In this document: in pieces, positions 1-6,153 of the stretch
Numbering within the stretch: the first letter of the stretch is position 1
Layout of the letters: the number at the start of each line of letters is the position of its first letter
Assembly (NCBI RefSeq): GCF_021474405.1
Contig: NZ_JAKEIO010000081.1
Location: 1 to 34,131 of the forward strand
DNA length: 34,131 nt
Origin: [Streptosporangium] indianense
Lineage (GTDB): Bacteria; Actinomycetota; Actinomycetes; Streptomycetales; Streptomycetaceae
Direction: 5' to 3'
The notes under the pieces: model-generated
Seen by the model: only the letters and a program-made list of their open reading frames with translations
What the model was told of the DNA's origin: nothing
Database searches by the model: none
Translations under genes and position numbers: made by a program

Positions 1-227
1 GTGTGCGGACGGGGTGCCGGGTCGCGGGGTGCGTTGCCGGGGCGTGCGGCGGGGTACCCGCAGGGGCGGTGGGTCGGTGGCCCGGCCCGCTCCGGCCGTC
101 CTCGGGGCTGTCCTCTCCCCCGTTCGCCCTGCATGATGGTCGGCCGACGCCCCGATGGGCTCCGGTCGATCCCGGGGGCTCCGTCGGTGCGGTCCCGACA
201 CGTCCCATCCGATACGGAGTCACGCTC

Positions 228-1004
228 GTGCCCAGCAAGAAGGCCCTCGTCCGCCGCCCCGGTCCCCGTCTCGCCGAGGGGCTGGTGACGCACATCGAGC
301 GGGAGCAGGTCGACGCCGGCCTCGCCGTCGAGCAGTGGTCGGCGTACGTGGAGGCCCTGCGCACGCACGGCTGGGACATCGTCGAGGTGGACCCGGCGGA
401 CGACTGCCCGGACGCGGTGTTCGTCGAGGACACGGTCGTGATGTACAAGAACGTGGCCCTGATCGCGCGTCCCGGCGCCGACTCCCGGCGGGACGAGACC
501 GCCGCGGTCGAGGAGACCGTGGCCGGTCTCGGCTGCTCGGTGAACTGGATCTGGGAGCCGGGCACCCTGGAGGGCGGGGACGTCCTGAAGATCGGCGACA
601 CGGTCTACGTGGGACGGGGCGGCCGCACCAACGCCGCCGGCGTCCGGCAGCTGCGCGCCGCGTTCGAGCCGCTCGGCGCGCGGGTCGTATCGGTGCCGGT
701 GAGCAAGGTGCTGCACCTGAAGTCGGCGGTCACGGCACTGCCCGACGGCACGGTCATCGGACACATCCCGAAGATGGACACGCCCTCGCTGTTCGGGCGC
801 TTCCTGCCGGTCCCGGAGGAGGCCGGGTCGCACGTGGTGCTGCTCGGCGGTGACAAGCTGCTGATGGCGGCGAGCGCGCCGAAGACCGCCGAGCTGTTCG
901 CCGACCTCGGGTACGAACCGGTCGTCGTGGACATCAGCGAGTTCGAGAAGCTCGAGGGATGTGTGACGTGCCTCTCGGTGCGGCTGCGGGATCTGTACGT
1001 CTGA
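228..1004 (+). CDS. ddaH: N(G),N(G)-dimethylarginine dimethylaminohydrolase (dimethylargininase)
   Basis: Cytosolic amidinotransferase-fold hydrolase expected to convert methylated arginines to citrulline plus methylamines. The 258-residue product fits bacterial DDAH length. Visible family features are PDAVFVEDT (residues 61-69), LEGGDVL (114-120), the catalytic His in HLKS (H163) and the C-terminal nucleophile Cys in VTCLSV (C248, aligned from memory with human DDAH1 Cys274). I chose the GTG at 228 because GGAG lies 8 bases upstream and the protein then begins at the conserved PSKKALVRRP. The reading frame is open further upstream, but that part is Arg/Gly-rich, non-homologous sequence. Positions 1-227 show no other gene. 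It appears monocistronic, with the desaturase following after a long control region. Other guanidino-group hydrolases (arginine deiminase-like) are the main alternative but are longer. Confidence 0.88.
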   Translation: MPSKKALVRRPGPRLAEGLVTHIEREQVDAGLAVEQWSAYVEALRTHGWDIVEVDPADDCPDAVFVEDTVVMYKNVALIARPGADSRRDETAAVEETVAGLGCSVNWIWEPGTLEGGDVLKIGDTVYVGRGGRTNAAGVRQLRAAFEPLGARVVSVPVSKVLHLKSAVTALPDGTVIGHIPKMDTPSLFGRFLPVPEEAGSHVVLLGGDKLLMAASAPKTAELFADLGYEPVVVDISEFEKLEGCVTCLSVRLRDLYV

Positions 1005-1106
1005 GCGGACCGTGTCCCTCCTCTTCGACCCCTCCACCTGCGGGTCCGGGGGGCCGGCGCGCGCTCCAGGGCGACCCCGCTGCTCAGCGGCCTTTACAGC
1101 ACCCTT

Positions 1107-1156
1107 AACCTACGGCTTCGTAACCTACGCAGACGTAGCCTACGATGCCGTAGGTT
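1107..1156. promoter_or_regulatory. 50-bp imperfect palindromic operator overlapping the desaturase promoter
   Basis: AACCTACGGC at 1107-1116 is the exact inverse complement of GCCGTAGGTT at 1147-1156, and the bases between them contain two further CCTACG/CGTAGG-like half-sites (1123-1129 and 1134-1145). TACGAT at 1141-1146 fits an actinobacterial -10 element, so a bound repressor would cover the promoter. The desaturase ATG lies 40 bases downstream. A TetR-type regulator is the natural guess for a lipid desaturase (mycobacterial MadR is an analogy), but none is encoded nearby. Confidence 0.65.
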
Positions 1157-1195
1157 GACCGCTCACCGCTCGAACGCTTGTCCCCTGGAGAGTCC

Positions 1196-2173
1196 ATGAC
1201 GATCACCACTCCCCACCTCGGCAGCCCGGCCGGCGCCTGGACCGACGCTCAGCTGCTGTACGCCCTGGAGGAAGTGGTCGAGAAGGAACTCAACCGGCAT
1301 CTGAAGGTCGCCAAGGACTGGATGCCGCACGAGTACGTGCCGTGGACCGACGGTCGCAACTTCCCCGGCCTCTTCGAGGACGGCCAGGCCTGGGAGAAGG
1401 AGCAGTCCAAGGTCACCGAGATCGGCCGCATCGCGCTCGTCGTCAACCTTCTGACCGAGGACAATCTTCCCAGCTACCATCACGAGATCGCCTCGCTGTT
1501 CGGCCGCGACGGCGCCTGGGGCACCTGGGTGCACCGCTGGACCGCGGAGGAGGGCCGGCACGGCATCGTGATGCGCGACTACCTGCTCACCTCGCGCGCG
1601 GTGGACCCGGACAAGCTGGAGGAGTTCCGGATGTCCCACATGAGCGAGGGCTTCGAGTCGGACAACCGGCACTCGATGCTGCACTCGGTCGCCTACGTGG
1701 CCTTCCAGGAGCTCGCGACCCGCGTCTCGCACCGCAACACCGGACACCAGTCCGGGGACCCGGTCTGCGACCGCATGCTGGCGCGCATCGCCACCGACGA
1801 GAACCTGCACATGGTCTTCTACCGGAACCTGCTGAAGGCGGCCTTCGAGCTGGCGCCCGACCTGACCATGATGGCGGTGCGCGACGTCATCGTGAACTTC
1901 CGGATGCCCGGCCACGGTATGCCCGGCTTCGAGCGGGCCGCCGCGCAGATGGCGATCGGTGAGATCTACAACATGCGCATCCACCACGACGACGTGCTCC
2001 AGCCCGTGCTGCGGTTCCTGAAGATCATGGAGATCGACGGCCTGGGTCCCGAGGGCCGCAAGGCGCAGGAGGAGCTGGGCCTGTTCATGGGCGGTCTGGA
2101 CGCCGAGGCGTCGAAGTTCGACGAGAAGCTGGCCGCCCGCAAGGCCCGCATGGCGGCCCGGGCCGGCGCCTGA
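1196..2173 (+). CDS. desA: acyl-[acyl-carrier-protein] desaturase (ferritin-like di-iron)
   Basis: Soluble di-iron desaturase that introduces a cis double bond into acyl-ACP, so it shapes membrane fatty acid composition. The 325-residue protein carries the carboxylate/His iron-binding helices of the family: EDNLPSYHHE, then AEEGRHG (EExxH), and later TDENLHM (DExxH). Electrons would come from a ferredoxin or flavodoxin encoded elsewhere. The ATG at 1196 is preceded by CTGGAGAG at 1185-1192; an in-frame TTG at 1178 has no ribosome site. Control is probably at the palindrome directly upstream, and transcription is closed by the perfect hairpin downstream. Catalytic residues look complete. The regiospecificity cannot be read from sequence. 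Confidence 0.92.
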   Translation: MTITTPHLGSPAGAWTDAQLLYALEEVVEKELNRHLKVAKDWMPHEYVPWTDGRNFPGLFEDGQAWEKEQSKVTEIGRIALVVNLLTEDNLPSYHHEIASLFGRDGAWGTWVHRWTAEEGRHGIVMRDYLLTSRAVDPDKLEEFRMSHMSEGFESDNRHSMLHSVAYVAFQELATRVSHRNTGHQSGDPVCDRMLARIATDENLHMVFYRNLLKAAFELAPDLTMMAVRDVIVNFRMPGHGMPGFERAAAQMAIGEIYNMRIHHDDVLQPVLRFLKIMEIDGLGPEGRKAQEELGLFMGGLDAEASKFDEKLAARKARMAARAGA

Positions 2174-2194
2174 CGCCGACCGGCACCCCCGGAG

Positions 2195-2231
2195 ACAGGG
2201 CCCCGGCCGCGACGAGCGGCCGGGGCCCTGT
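2195..2231. terminator. 16-bp perfect hairpin terminator
   Basis: The arm at 2195-2210 (ACAGGGCCCCGGCCGC) pairs perfectly with 2216-2231 around a 5-base loop. It lies 21 bases after the desaturase stop and before the convergent WhiB gene, so it can serve both strands. There is no long U-tract, as is usual in Streptomyces. Confidence 0.85.
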
Positions 2232-2298
2232 GCGTTCCGGCAGCGGACAGGGCGAACCCGGCCCCCGCTCCCGTGGCGGCGCCCCACGCCCGTGGTGG

Positions 2299-2541
2299 CT
2301 ACCGCACGCGTCGCAGTTCCAGCCGCTCCTTCTCCGAAAGGCCGCCCCAGACGCCGAAGCGCTCGTCGTGGTCCAGCGCGTACTCCAGGCAGGCCGCGCG
2401 GATCGGGCACATACCGCAGATCCGCTTCGCCTCCCGCACCGAACTGCCGGGCTCGGGGAAGAAGAAGTCCGCCCCCGTCTGCGCGCACAACGCCTCTTGC
2501 TGCCATTCGAGTTCGGGCGAGGTGATGGTGTGGATGTGCAT
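2299..2541 (-). CDS. WhiB-family iron-sulfur transcription factor
   Basis: Small actinobacterial [4Fe-4S] regulator that normally binds the principal sigma factor and senses redox or nitric oxide. The 80-residue protein has the four cluster cysteines C19, C42, C45 and C51 (the last three in CGMCPIRAAC), the GVWGG turn at 63-67 and a basic tail (RLELRRVR) for DNA contact. It resembles WhiB itself more than the longer WblC type, but I do not assign a paralogue. I chose the ATG at 2541; the frame is open further upstream, but that part has no family similarity. The upstream region has no strong ribosome site, so the start is less certain than the identity. It is convergent with the desaturase and divergent from the VOC gene. 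Confidence 0.85.
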   Translation of the reverse strand: MHIHTITSPELEWQQEALCAQTGADFFFPEPGSSVREAKRICGMCPIRAACLEYALDHDERFGVWGGLSEKERLELRRVR

Positions 2542-2573
2542 GACCGAGAGCGTCGCGGGCAGCGAAAAACGTT

Positions 2574-2592
2574 CGATCAACGCGCGATCAAC
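2574..2592. promoter_or_regulatory. CGATCAAC direct repeat at 11-bp spacing upstream of the WhiB gene
   Basis: CGATCAAC occurs at 2574-2581 and again at 2585-2592, one helical turn apart, 33 bases upstream of the WhiB start in the 224-bp divergent region. The spacing suggests a tandem protein-binding site on one DNA face. The binding factor is unknown. Confidence 0.35.
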
Positions 2593-2765
2593 AGCGCGTT
2601 CACGGCCCTCCGGCCGCTCGATGATCGCCCGCCGGACGGGACGGCGCACGGCGGCGCGCGGAAACCTCCCCCCTCACGTCCCGGCGGCGCTCCGGCGGCG
2701 TTCGTCACCGGGCGGTGCCAGACTCGGCAGTGCAGACGACGGGCCCCTGCGCGAGGAGGGCGACG

Positions 2766-3551
2766 ATGCTCACCACCCGTTATGTCACCGGTGCTCCGAA
2801 CTGGATCGATGTCGGCGCCCCCGACATCGACGGCGCCGCCGCCTTCTACGGAGCACTGTTCGGCTGGCGGTTCCAGCCGGGCGGCCCGGAGGTCGGGGGG
2901 TACGGCCTGTTCCGGCTCGGCGGCCGGACGGCCGCCGGAGGCATGCAGACCACGCCGGAGCAGGGCCCGCCCTCCTGGACGGTGTACTTCCAGTCGCCGG
3001 ACGCGGACGCCACGTCGCGGGCGGCCGAGCAGGCGCGCGGCGCGGTGAGGGTGCAGCCCATGGACGTCCAGGACCTGGGCCGGATGGCGATCCTCTCCGA
3101 CCGGGCCGGGGTGACCTTCGGCCTGTGGCAGCCGGGCCGCAACAAGGGGCTGGAGGTCGTCCAGGAGCACGGCTCGCTGTGCTGGGTCGAGCTGTACACG
3201 GCGGACGTCCCGGCCGCGGCGGCCTTCTACCACTCCGTGCTGGGCCTGGAGACCTTCGGCGCGGACTTCGCCGGCGGTGCGTACACCACGTTCAACCCCG
3301 CCGGGCAGAGCGAGGGCGCCATGTTCGGCGGGGTCGTGCCCCTGGCGGACGACCCGGTGGAGGACGAGGCCTACTGGCTGCCGTACTTCGAGGTCGCCGA
3401 CACGGACGCGACGGTCGCCAGGGCCGCGGAGCTGGGCGGCACGGTCCGCCTCCCGGCCACCGATGTGCCGTCCGTCGGCCGCCTCGCCAAACTCGCCGAC
3501 CCCTACGGCGCCCGTTTCGCGGTGATCCACAGCGAGCCGCAGCAGGGCTGA
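2766..3551 (+). CDS. two-domain VOC (glyoxalase/bleomycin-resistance-like) family protein
   Basis: The 261-residue cytosolic protein consists of two tandem vicinal-oxygen-chelate modules, roughly residues 8-120 (starting NWIDVGAPDIDGAAAFYGALFGW) and 133-257 (starting CWVELYTADVPAAAAFYHSVLG). Both begin with the typical beta-strand, then AAFY, then a short helix. Proteins of this kind in Streptomyces are annotated as hydroxylase-like or glyoxalase-like, and the substrate cannot be inferred. The ATG at 2766 follows GAGGAGGG at 2753-2760. It is a single gene followed by a hairpin and the convergent LacI gene. Metal-ligand positions are not clear enough to say whether either half is catalytic. 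Confidence 0.85.
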   Translation: MLTTRYVTGAPNWIDVGAPDIDGAAAFYGALFGWRFQPGGPEVGGYGLFRLGGRTAAGGMQTTPEQGPPSWTVYFQSPDADATSRAAEQARGAVRVQPMDVQDLGRMAILSDRAGVTFGLWQPGRNKGLEVVQEHGSLCWVELYTADVPAAAAFYHSVLGLETFGADFAGGAYTTFNPAGQSEGAMFGGVVPLADDPVEDEAYWLPYFEVADTDATVARAAELGGTVRLPATDVPSVGRLAKLADPYGARFAVIHSEPQQG

Positions 3552-3577
3552 GCCGACCCGGCGTGCCGTCCGGATCG

Positions 3578-3604
3578 CCCCGGCGGCCCCCGGGCCCGCC
3601 GGGG
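3578..3604. terminator. GC hairpin terminator between convergent VOC and LacI genes
   Basis: CCCCGGCGG at 3578-3586 pairs perfectly with CCGCCGGGG at 3596-3604 around a 9-base loop, 26 bases after the VOC stop codon. Confidence 0.65.
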
Positions 3605-3671
3605 AGCGGGCCTCGCGCGAATGTCCGGGGGCAGAGCGGGGCGCCTGAGAACTCGGGTGTCCTCAGCCGTC

Positions 3672-3719
3672 GTGCGAGTGCCGCGGCGGGGGGCTTGTCG
3701 CGCAGATCCCCGCGCCCCT
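3672..3719. repeat. dispersed Streptomyces intergenic repeat, copy 1
   Basis: Ends in the core TCGCGCAG-A-TCCCCGCGCCCC (3698-3718), nearly identical to a second copy at 25933-25974. GCGGGG upstream can pair with CCCCGC in the core. I recall this core as frequent between genes in many Streptomyces genomes; that is memory, not a search. Confidence 0.6.
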
Positions 3720-3764
3720 CAGGAGCCTGACGACGGCGCCACGGCACGGCGGAACGCAGGCACC

Positions 3765-4802
3765 TCAGGCCGATCCGCGTCGCACCAGCGTCGTCGGCAG
3801 CACCACGCTGGACTGAGGTGCCCCGACGCCCTCCCGCGGGGCGTCGCGGTCGAGGCCGCGCAGCAGCAGGCGGGCCATCAGGCGGCCCATCTCCTCGATG
3901 TCCTGACGCACCGTCGTCAGCGGCGGGTCGGTCTGTTCGGCGACGGGCCGCATGTCGTCGAAGCCGATCACGGCCACGTCGTCGGGGACGCGGCGGCCCG
4001 ATGCGCGCAGGACGCGCAGCGCTCCGGAGGCCATGAGGTCGTTGGCGGCGAACACCGCGTCCACGTCCGGGCACCGGCCGAGGAGCTCGCGCATCGCCTG
4101 CTCGCCGCCGGCCGGGGTGAAGTCGGACTCGGCGATCAGCCGTGGGTCGGCGTCCACCATGACGTCCCGGTAGCCGTCGAGGCGGTCCACGGCGGAGGTC
4201 TGGTCGAGGGGGCCGGTGATGTGCGCAATCCGGGTGCGGCCGAGCCCTGCCAGGTGCCGTACGGCGTCACGGGCGCCGCCGCGGTTGTCGCTGTCGACGT
4301 AGACGACGTCACGCCGGTCGCCGCTCCAGCCGGGCCGGCCCCCGAAGACCGTGGGGATGCCTGCCCGCTGCGTCAGCTCCGGCAGCGGGTCGTCGAGGTG
4401 CAGGGAGAAGACGAGGGCGCCGTCGACGTGCCCGCCGGCGAGGTACCGCCCGACCCGAGCGTGGTCGTCCCGGCCCTCCGTGAGCAGCAGCACGAGCTGG
4501 TTGTCGTGGGCGGTGAGCTCCTTGCTGATGCCGCGCAGCTGGAGCGCGAAGAACGGGTCGGCGAAGACCCTGGTCTCCGGTTCGGCGACGACGACCGCGA
4601 TGGCGTCGTGCCGTCGGGTCACCAGGGAGCGGGCGGCCTGGTTGGGCACGTACCCCAGTTCCTCCACGGCCTTGCGGACCCGCTCCACGAGGACGTCGCG
4701 CACGCCGTCCCCGCCGTTGACCACGCGGGAGACGGTGGCCCGCGAGACCCCGGCCCGGGCGGCCACGGCCTCCAGCGTGGGGCGTGGCGCTGTGTCGGTC
4801 AC
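3765..4802 (-). CDS. LacI/GalR-family transcriptional repressor
   Basis: DNA-binding sugar-responsive repressor, 345 residues, the normal LacI-family length. The N-terminus holds the classic helix-turn-helix and hinge (TLEAVAARAGVSRATVSRVVNG, about residues 9-30), followed by a periplasmic-binding-protein fold with VFAANDLMASGAL and VIGFDD. The GTG at 4802 is preceded by GAGGAG at correct spacing. A perfect GAGAGCGCTCTC palindrome 57 bases upstream suggests autoregulation. A half-site match (GCGCTCTCG at 6036-6044) sits in the laccase/dehydrogenase divergent region, so those genes may be targets; this is weak inference. The ligand is unknown. It lies downstream of the laccase gene on the same strand but is separated by 151 bases with tandem repeats, so it is probably an independent unit. 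Confidence 0.9.
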   Translation of the reverse strand: MTDTAPRPTLEAVAARAGVSRATVSRVVNGGDGVRDVLVERVRKAVEELGYVPNQAARSLVTRRHDAIAVVVAEPETRVFADPFFALQLRGISKELTAHDNQLVLLLTEGRDDHARVGRYLAGGHVDGALVFSLHLDDPLPELTQRAGIPTVFGGRPGWSGDRRDVVYVDSDNRGGARDAVRHLAGLGRTRIAHITGPLDQTSAVDRLDGYRDVMVDADPRLIAESDFTPAGGEQAMRELLGRCPDVDAVFAANDLMASGALRVLRASGRRVPDDVAVIGFDDMRPVAEQTDPPLTTVRQDIEEMGRLMARLLLRGLDRDAPREGVGAPQSSVVLPTTLVRRGSA

Positions 4803-4858
4803 TTCGGGGCTCCTCACCTGCGGCTGCCGCTCAGGATAGCCCCGGCACGCAGCGCGGT

Positions 4859-4870
4859 GAGAGCGCTCTC
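4859..4870. promoter_or_regulatory. LacI-type operator palindrome
   Basis: GAGAGCGCTCTC is a perfect 12-bp palindrome with the central CG typical of LacI/GalR operators, located 57 bases upstream of the LacI-family start codon. Confidence 0.65.
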
Positions 4871-4930
4871 GCCCCCTCTGGGCAGCGCCCCTCAATGCTC
4901 ACCCCCTCCGGGCAGCGCCCCTCAATGCTC
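4871..4930. repeat. two tandem 30-bp repeats
   Basis: Units 4871-4900 and 4901-4930 agree at 28 of 30 positions; both contain GGGCAGCGCCCCTCAATGCTC-type sequence with a small GGGC/GCCC stem. They lie between the LacI operator and the laccase stop codon and may act as a weak terminator or be a slippage duplication. Confidence 0.75.
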
Positions 4931-4953
4931 CTGGCCGCCGTCCGTCGGCGCCG

Positions 4954-5964
4954 TCAGTGCTCGTGGCCTCCGCCCGCCGACGCCTCCCCGTGCTCGTGGC
5001 CGCCGCCCGCCGGCTCGTCGCCGTGCTCGTGCGGGTCGTGTCCCGGGATGGTCCCGTCCGGCTTCTTCACGAGGAACAGTCCGACCATCCCCATGTCGGA
5101 GTGGCTCTGCACGTGGCAGTGGTACATCCAGGCGCCGGCGCCGACCCCCTCCCCCGCGATCACCTGGAAGCCGAAGGAGTCGGCCGGGCCGGTGATCTTG
5201 TTGTCGATGACCTGGCTGGGGTCCTCGGGGCCGGTCAGGATGCCGGTGCGGTTGTCCGCCCAGCGGTGACCGTGCATGTGGAACGTGTGGTAGAACTCGC
5301 CGTGCGTGATCACCACGAACTCGACGCGGTCGCCCACCGTCGCCTCGAAGTTGGGCCCCGAGTGCGGCGGTCGGTTGTTGATGCGCATGTCGTTGAAGAC
5401 GACGGTGTGCGTGCGGTCGGGCAGAACGTCGCCCTTGCGGCGGACGATGACCGCGCCGAAGAGGCCCTTCTGGAGCCCCACGGTGCCGTGTTCGGTGCCG
5501 ACGACGTGGTCGTGGTAGTGCCAGTAGCCCGCGCTGCCCGAGCGCCAGGTGCCGTCCTTGCGGCGCCCCGGGGCGTGGGTGCGCCAGGTGTAGGTGCGTG
5601 TACCGCCCGGCTCCACATGACTGCGGTTCAGTTTCGTGCCGTCGCTGGTGATCTCGTAGTCGAGACCGTGGACGTGCAGGCTGACCTCCACATCCATGGT
5701 GTTCTCGAACTCGACGTGCAGGGTGTCGCCCTCGTTGAGCTCGATCAGCGGGCCCGGGACGCTCGCCTTTCCCTTCTCCAGGCCGTAGCCCATCTGCCCG
5801 TCGGGGAGCTTCTCGGCGTAGAGCTTGATGCGCTTGACCTCGCCTCCGGCGGGGGCCGTCTTCACCGGTCCGGCGGCGCTCACGGCCTCCGGCGCCACGG
5901 ACAACGATGTCGCGACGGCCGCGCCGCCCAGCAGGACCCGCCGGTTGAAGCTGCGTCTGTCCAT
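4954..5964 (-). CDS. small two-domain laccase (multicopper oxidase), Tat-exported
   Basis: Secreted copper oxidase of the SLAC/EpoA type that oxidises phenolics or other donors with reduction of oxygen to water; such enzymes form trimers. The 336-residue protein starts MDRRSFNRRVLLGG, a twin-arginine signal, and the ATG at 5964 is preceded by GGGGAG. Copper-ligand motifs are SLHVHGLD and WHYHDHVVG in the first cupredoxin domain, and HTFHMHGHRW and YHCHVQSHSDMGM in the second, the latter including the type 1 Cys-His-Met set. It closely resembles S. coelicolor SCO6712 as I recall it. The tail after about residue 300 is unusual: three HEH clusters separated by Gly/Ala/Glu spacers, a possible copper-loading tail. 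It is divergent from the PQQ dehydrogenase gene. Confidence 0.93.
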   Translation of the reverse strand: MDRRSFNRRVLLGGAAVATSLSVAPEAVSAAGPVKTAPAGGEVKRIKLYAEKLPDGQMGYGLEKGKASVPGPLIELNEGDTLHVEFENTMDVEVSLHVHGLDYEITSDGTKLNRSHVEPGGTRTYTWRTHAPGRRKDGTWRSGSAGYWHYHDHVVGTEHGTVGLQKGLFGAVIVRRKGDVLPDRTHTVVFNDMRINNRPPHSGPNFEATVGDRVEFVVITHGEFYHTFHMHGHRWADNRTGILTGPEDPSQVIDNKITGPADSFGFQVIAGEGVGAGAWMYHCHVQSHSDMGMVGLFLVKKPDGTIPGHDPHEHGDEPAGGGHEHGEASAGGGHEH

Positions 5965-6153
5965 GCGGAACTCCCCACCCTGGTAAGGCATTTACGGAGG
6001 CGTACCTGTGATGAACCTGTGCGACGGTACCGGCCGCGCTCTCGTTTATCCACACTCAAGACAAAGTTGGTGCCATCCCGGTCATAGGTATTGGCGAGAC
6101 ATGCAAAGGGGTTTAACTTCCTTGGCGGTGTTGCTGTGACCGAGGAGGTGCCC

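Noticed and set aside
1..227. N-terminal extension of the dimethylargininase or a separate small gene
   Set aside because: Residues are Gly/Arg/Pro-rich with no similarity, and the GTG at 228 has a proper ribosome site at the conserved N-terminus.
1163..2506. Long minus-strand open frame opposite the desaturase
   Set aside because: It is antisense to a clear desaturase, rich in Arg/Gly/His/Val from complemented GC3 codons, with no family similarity.
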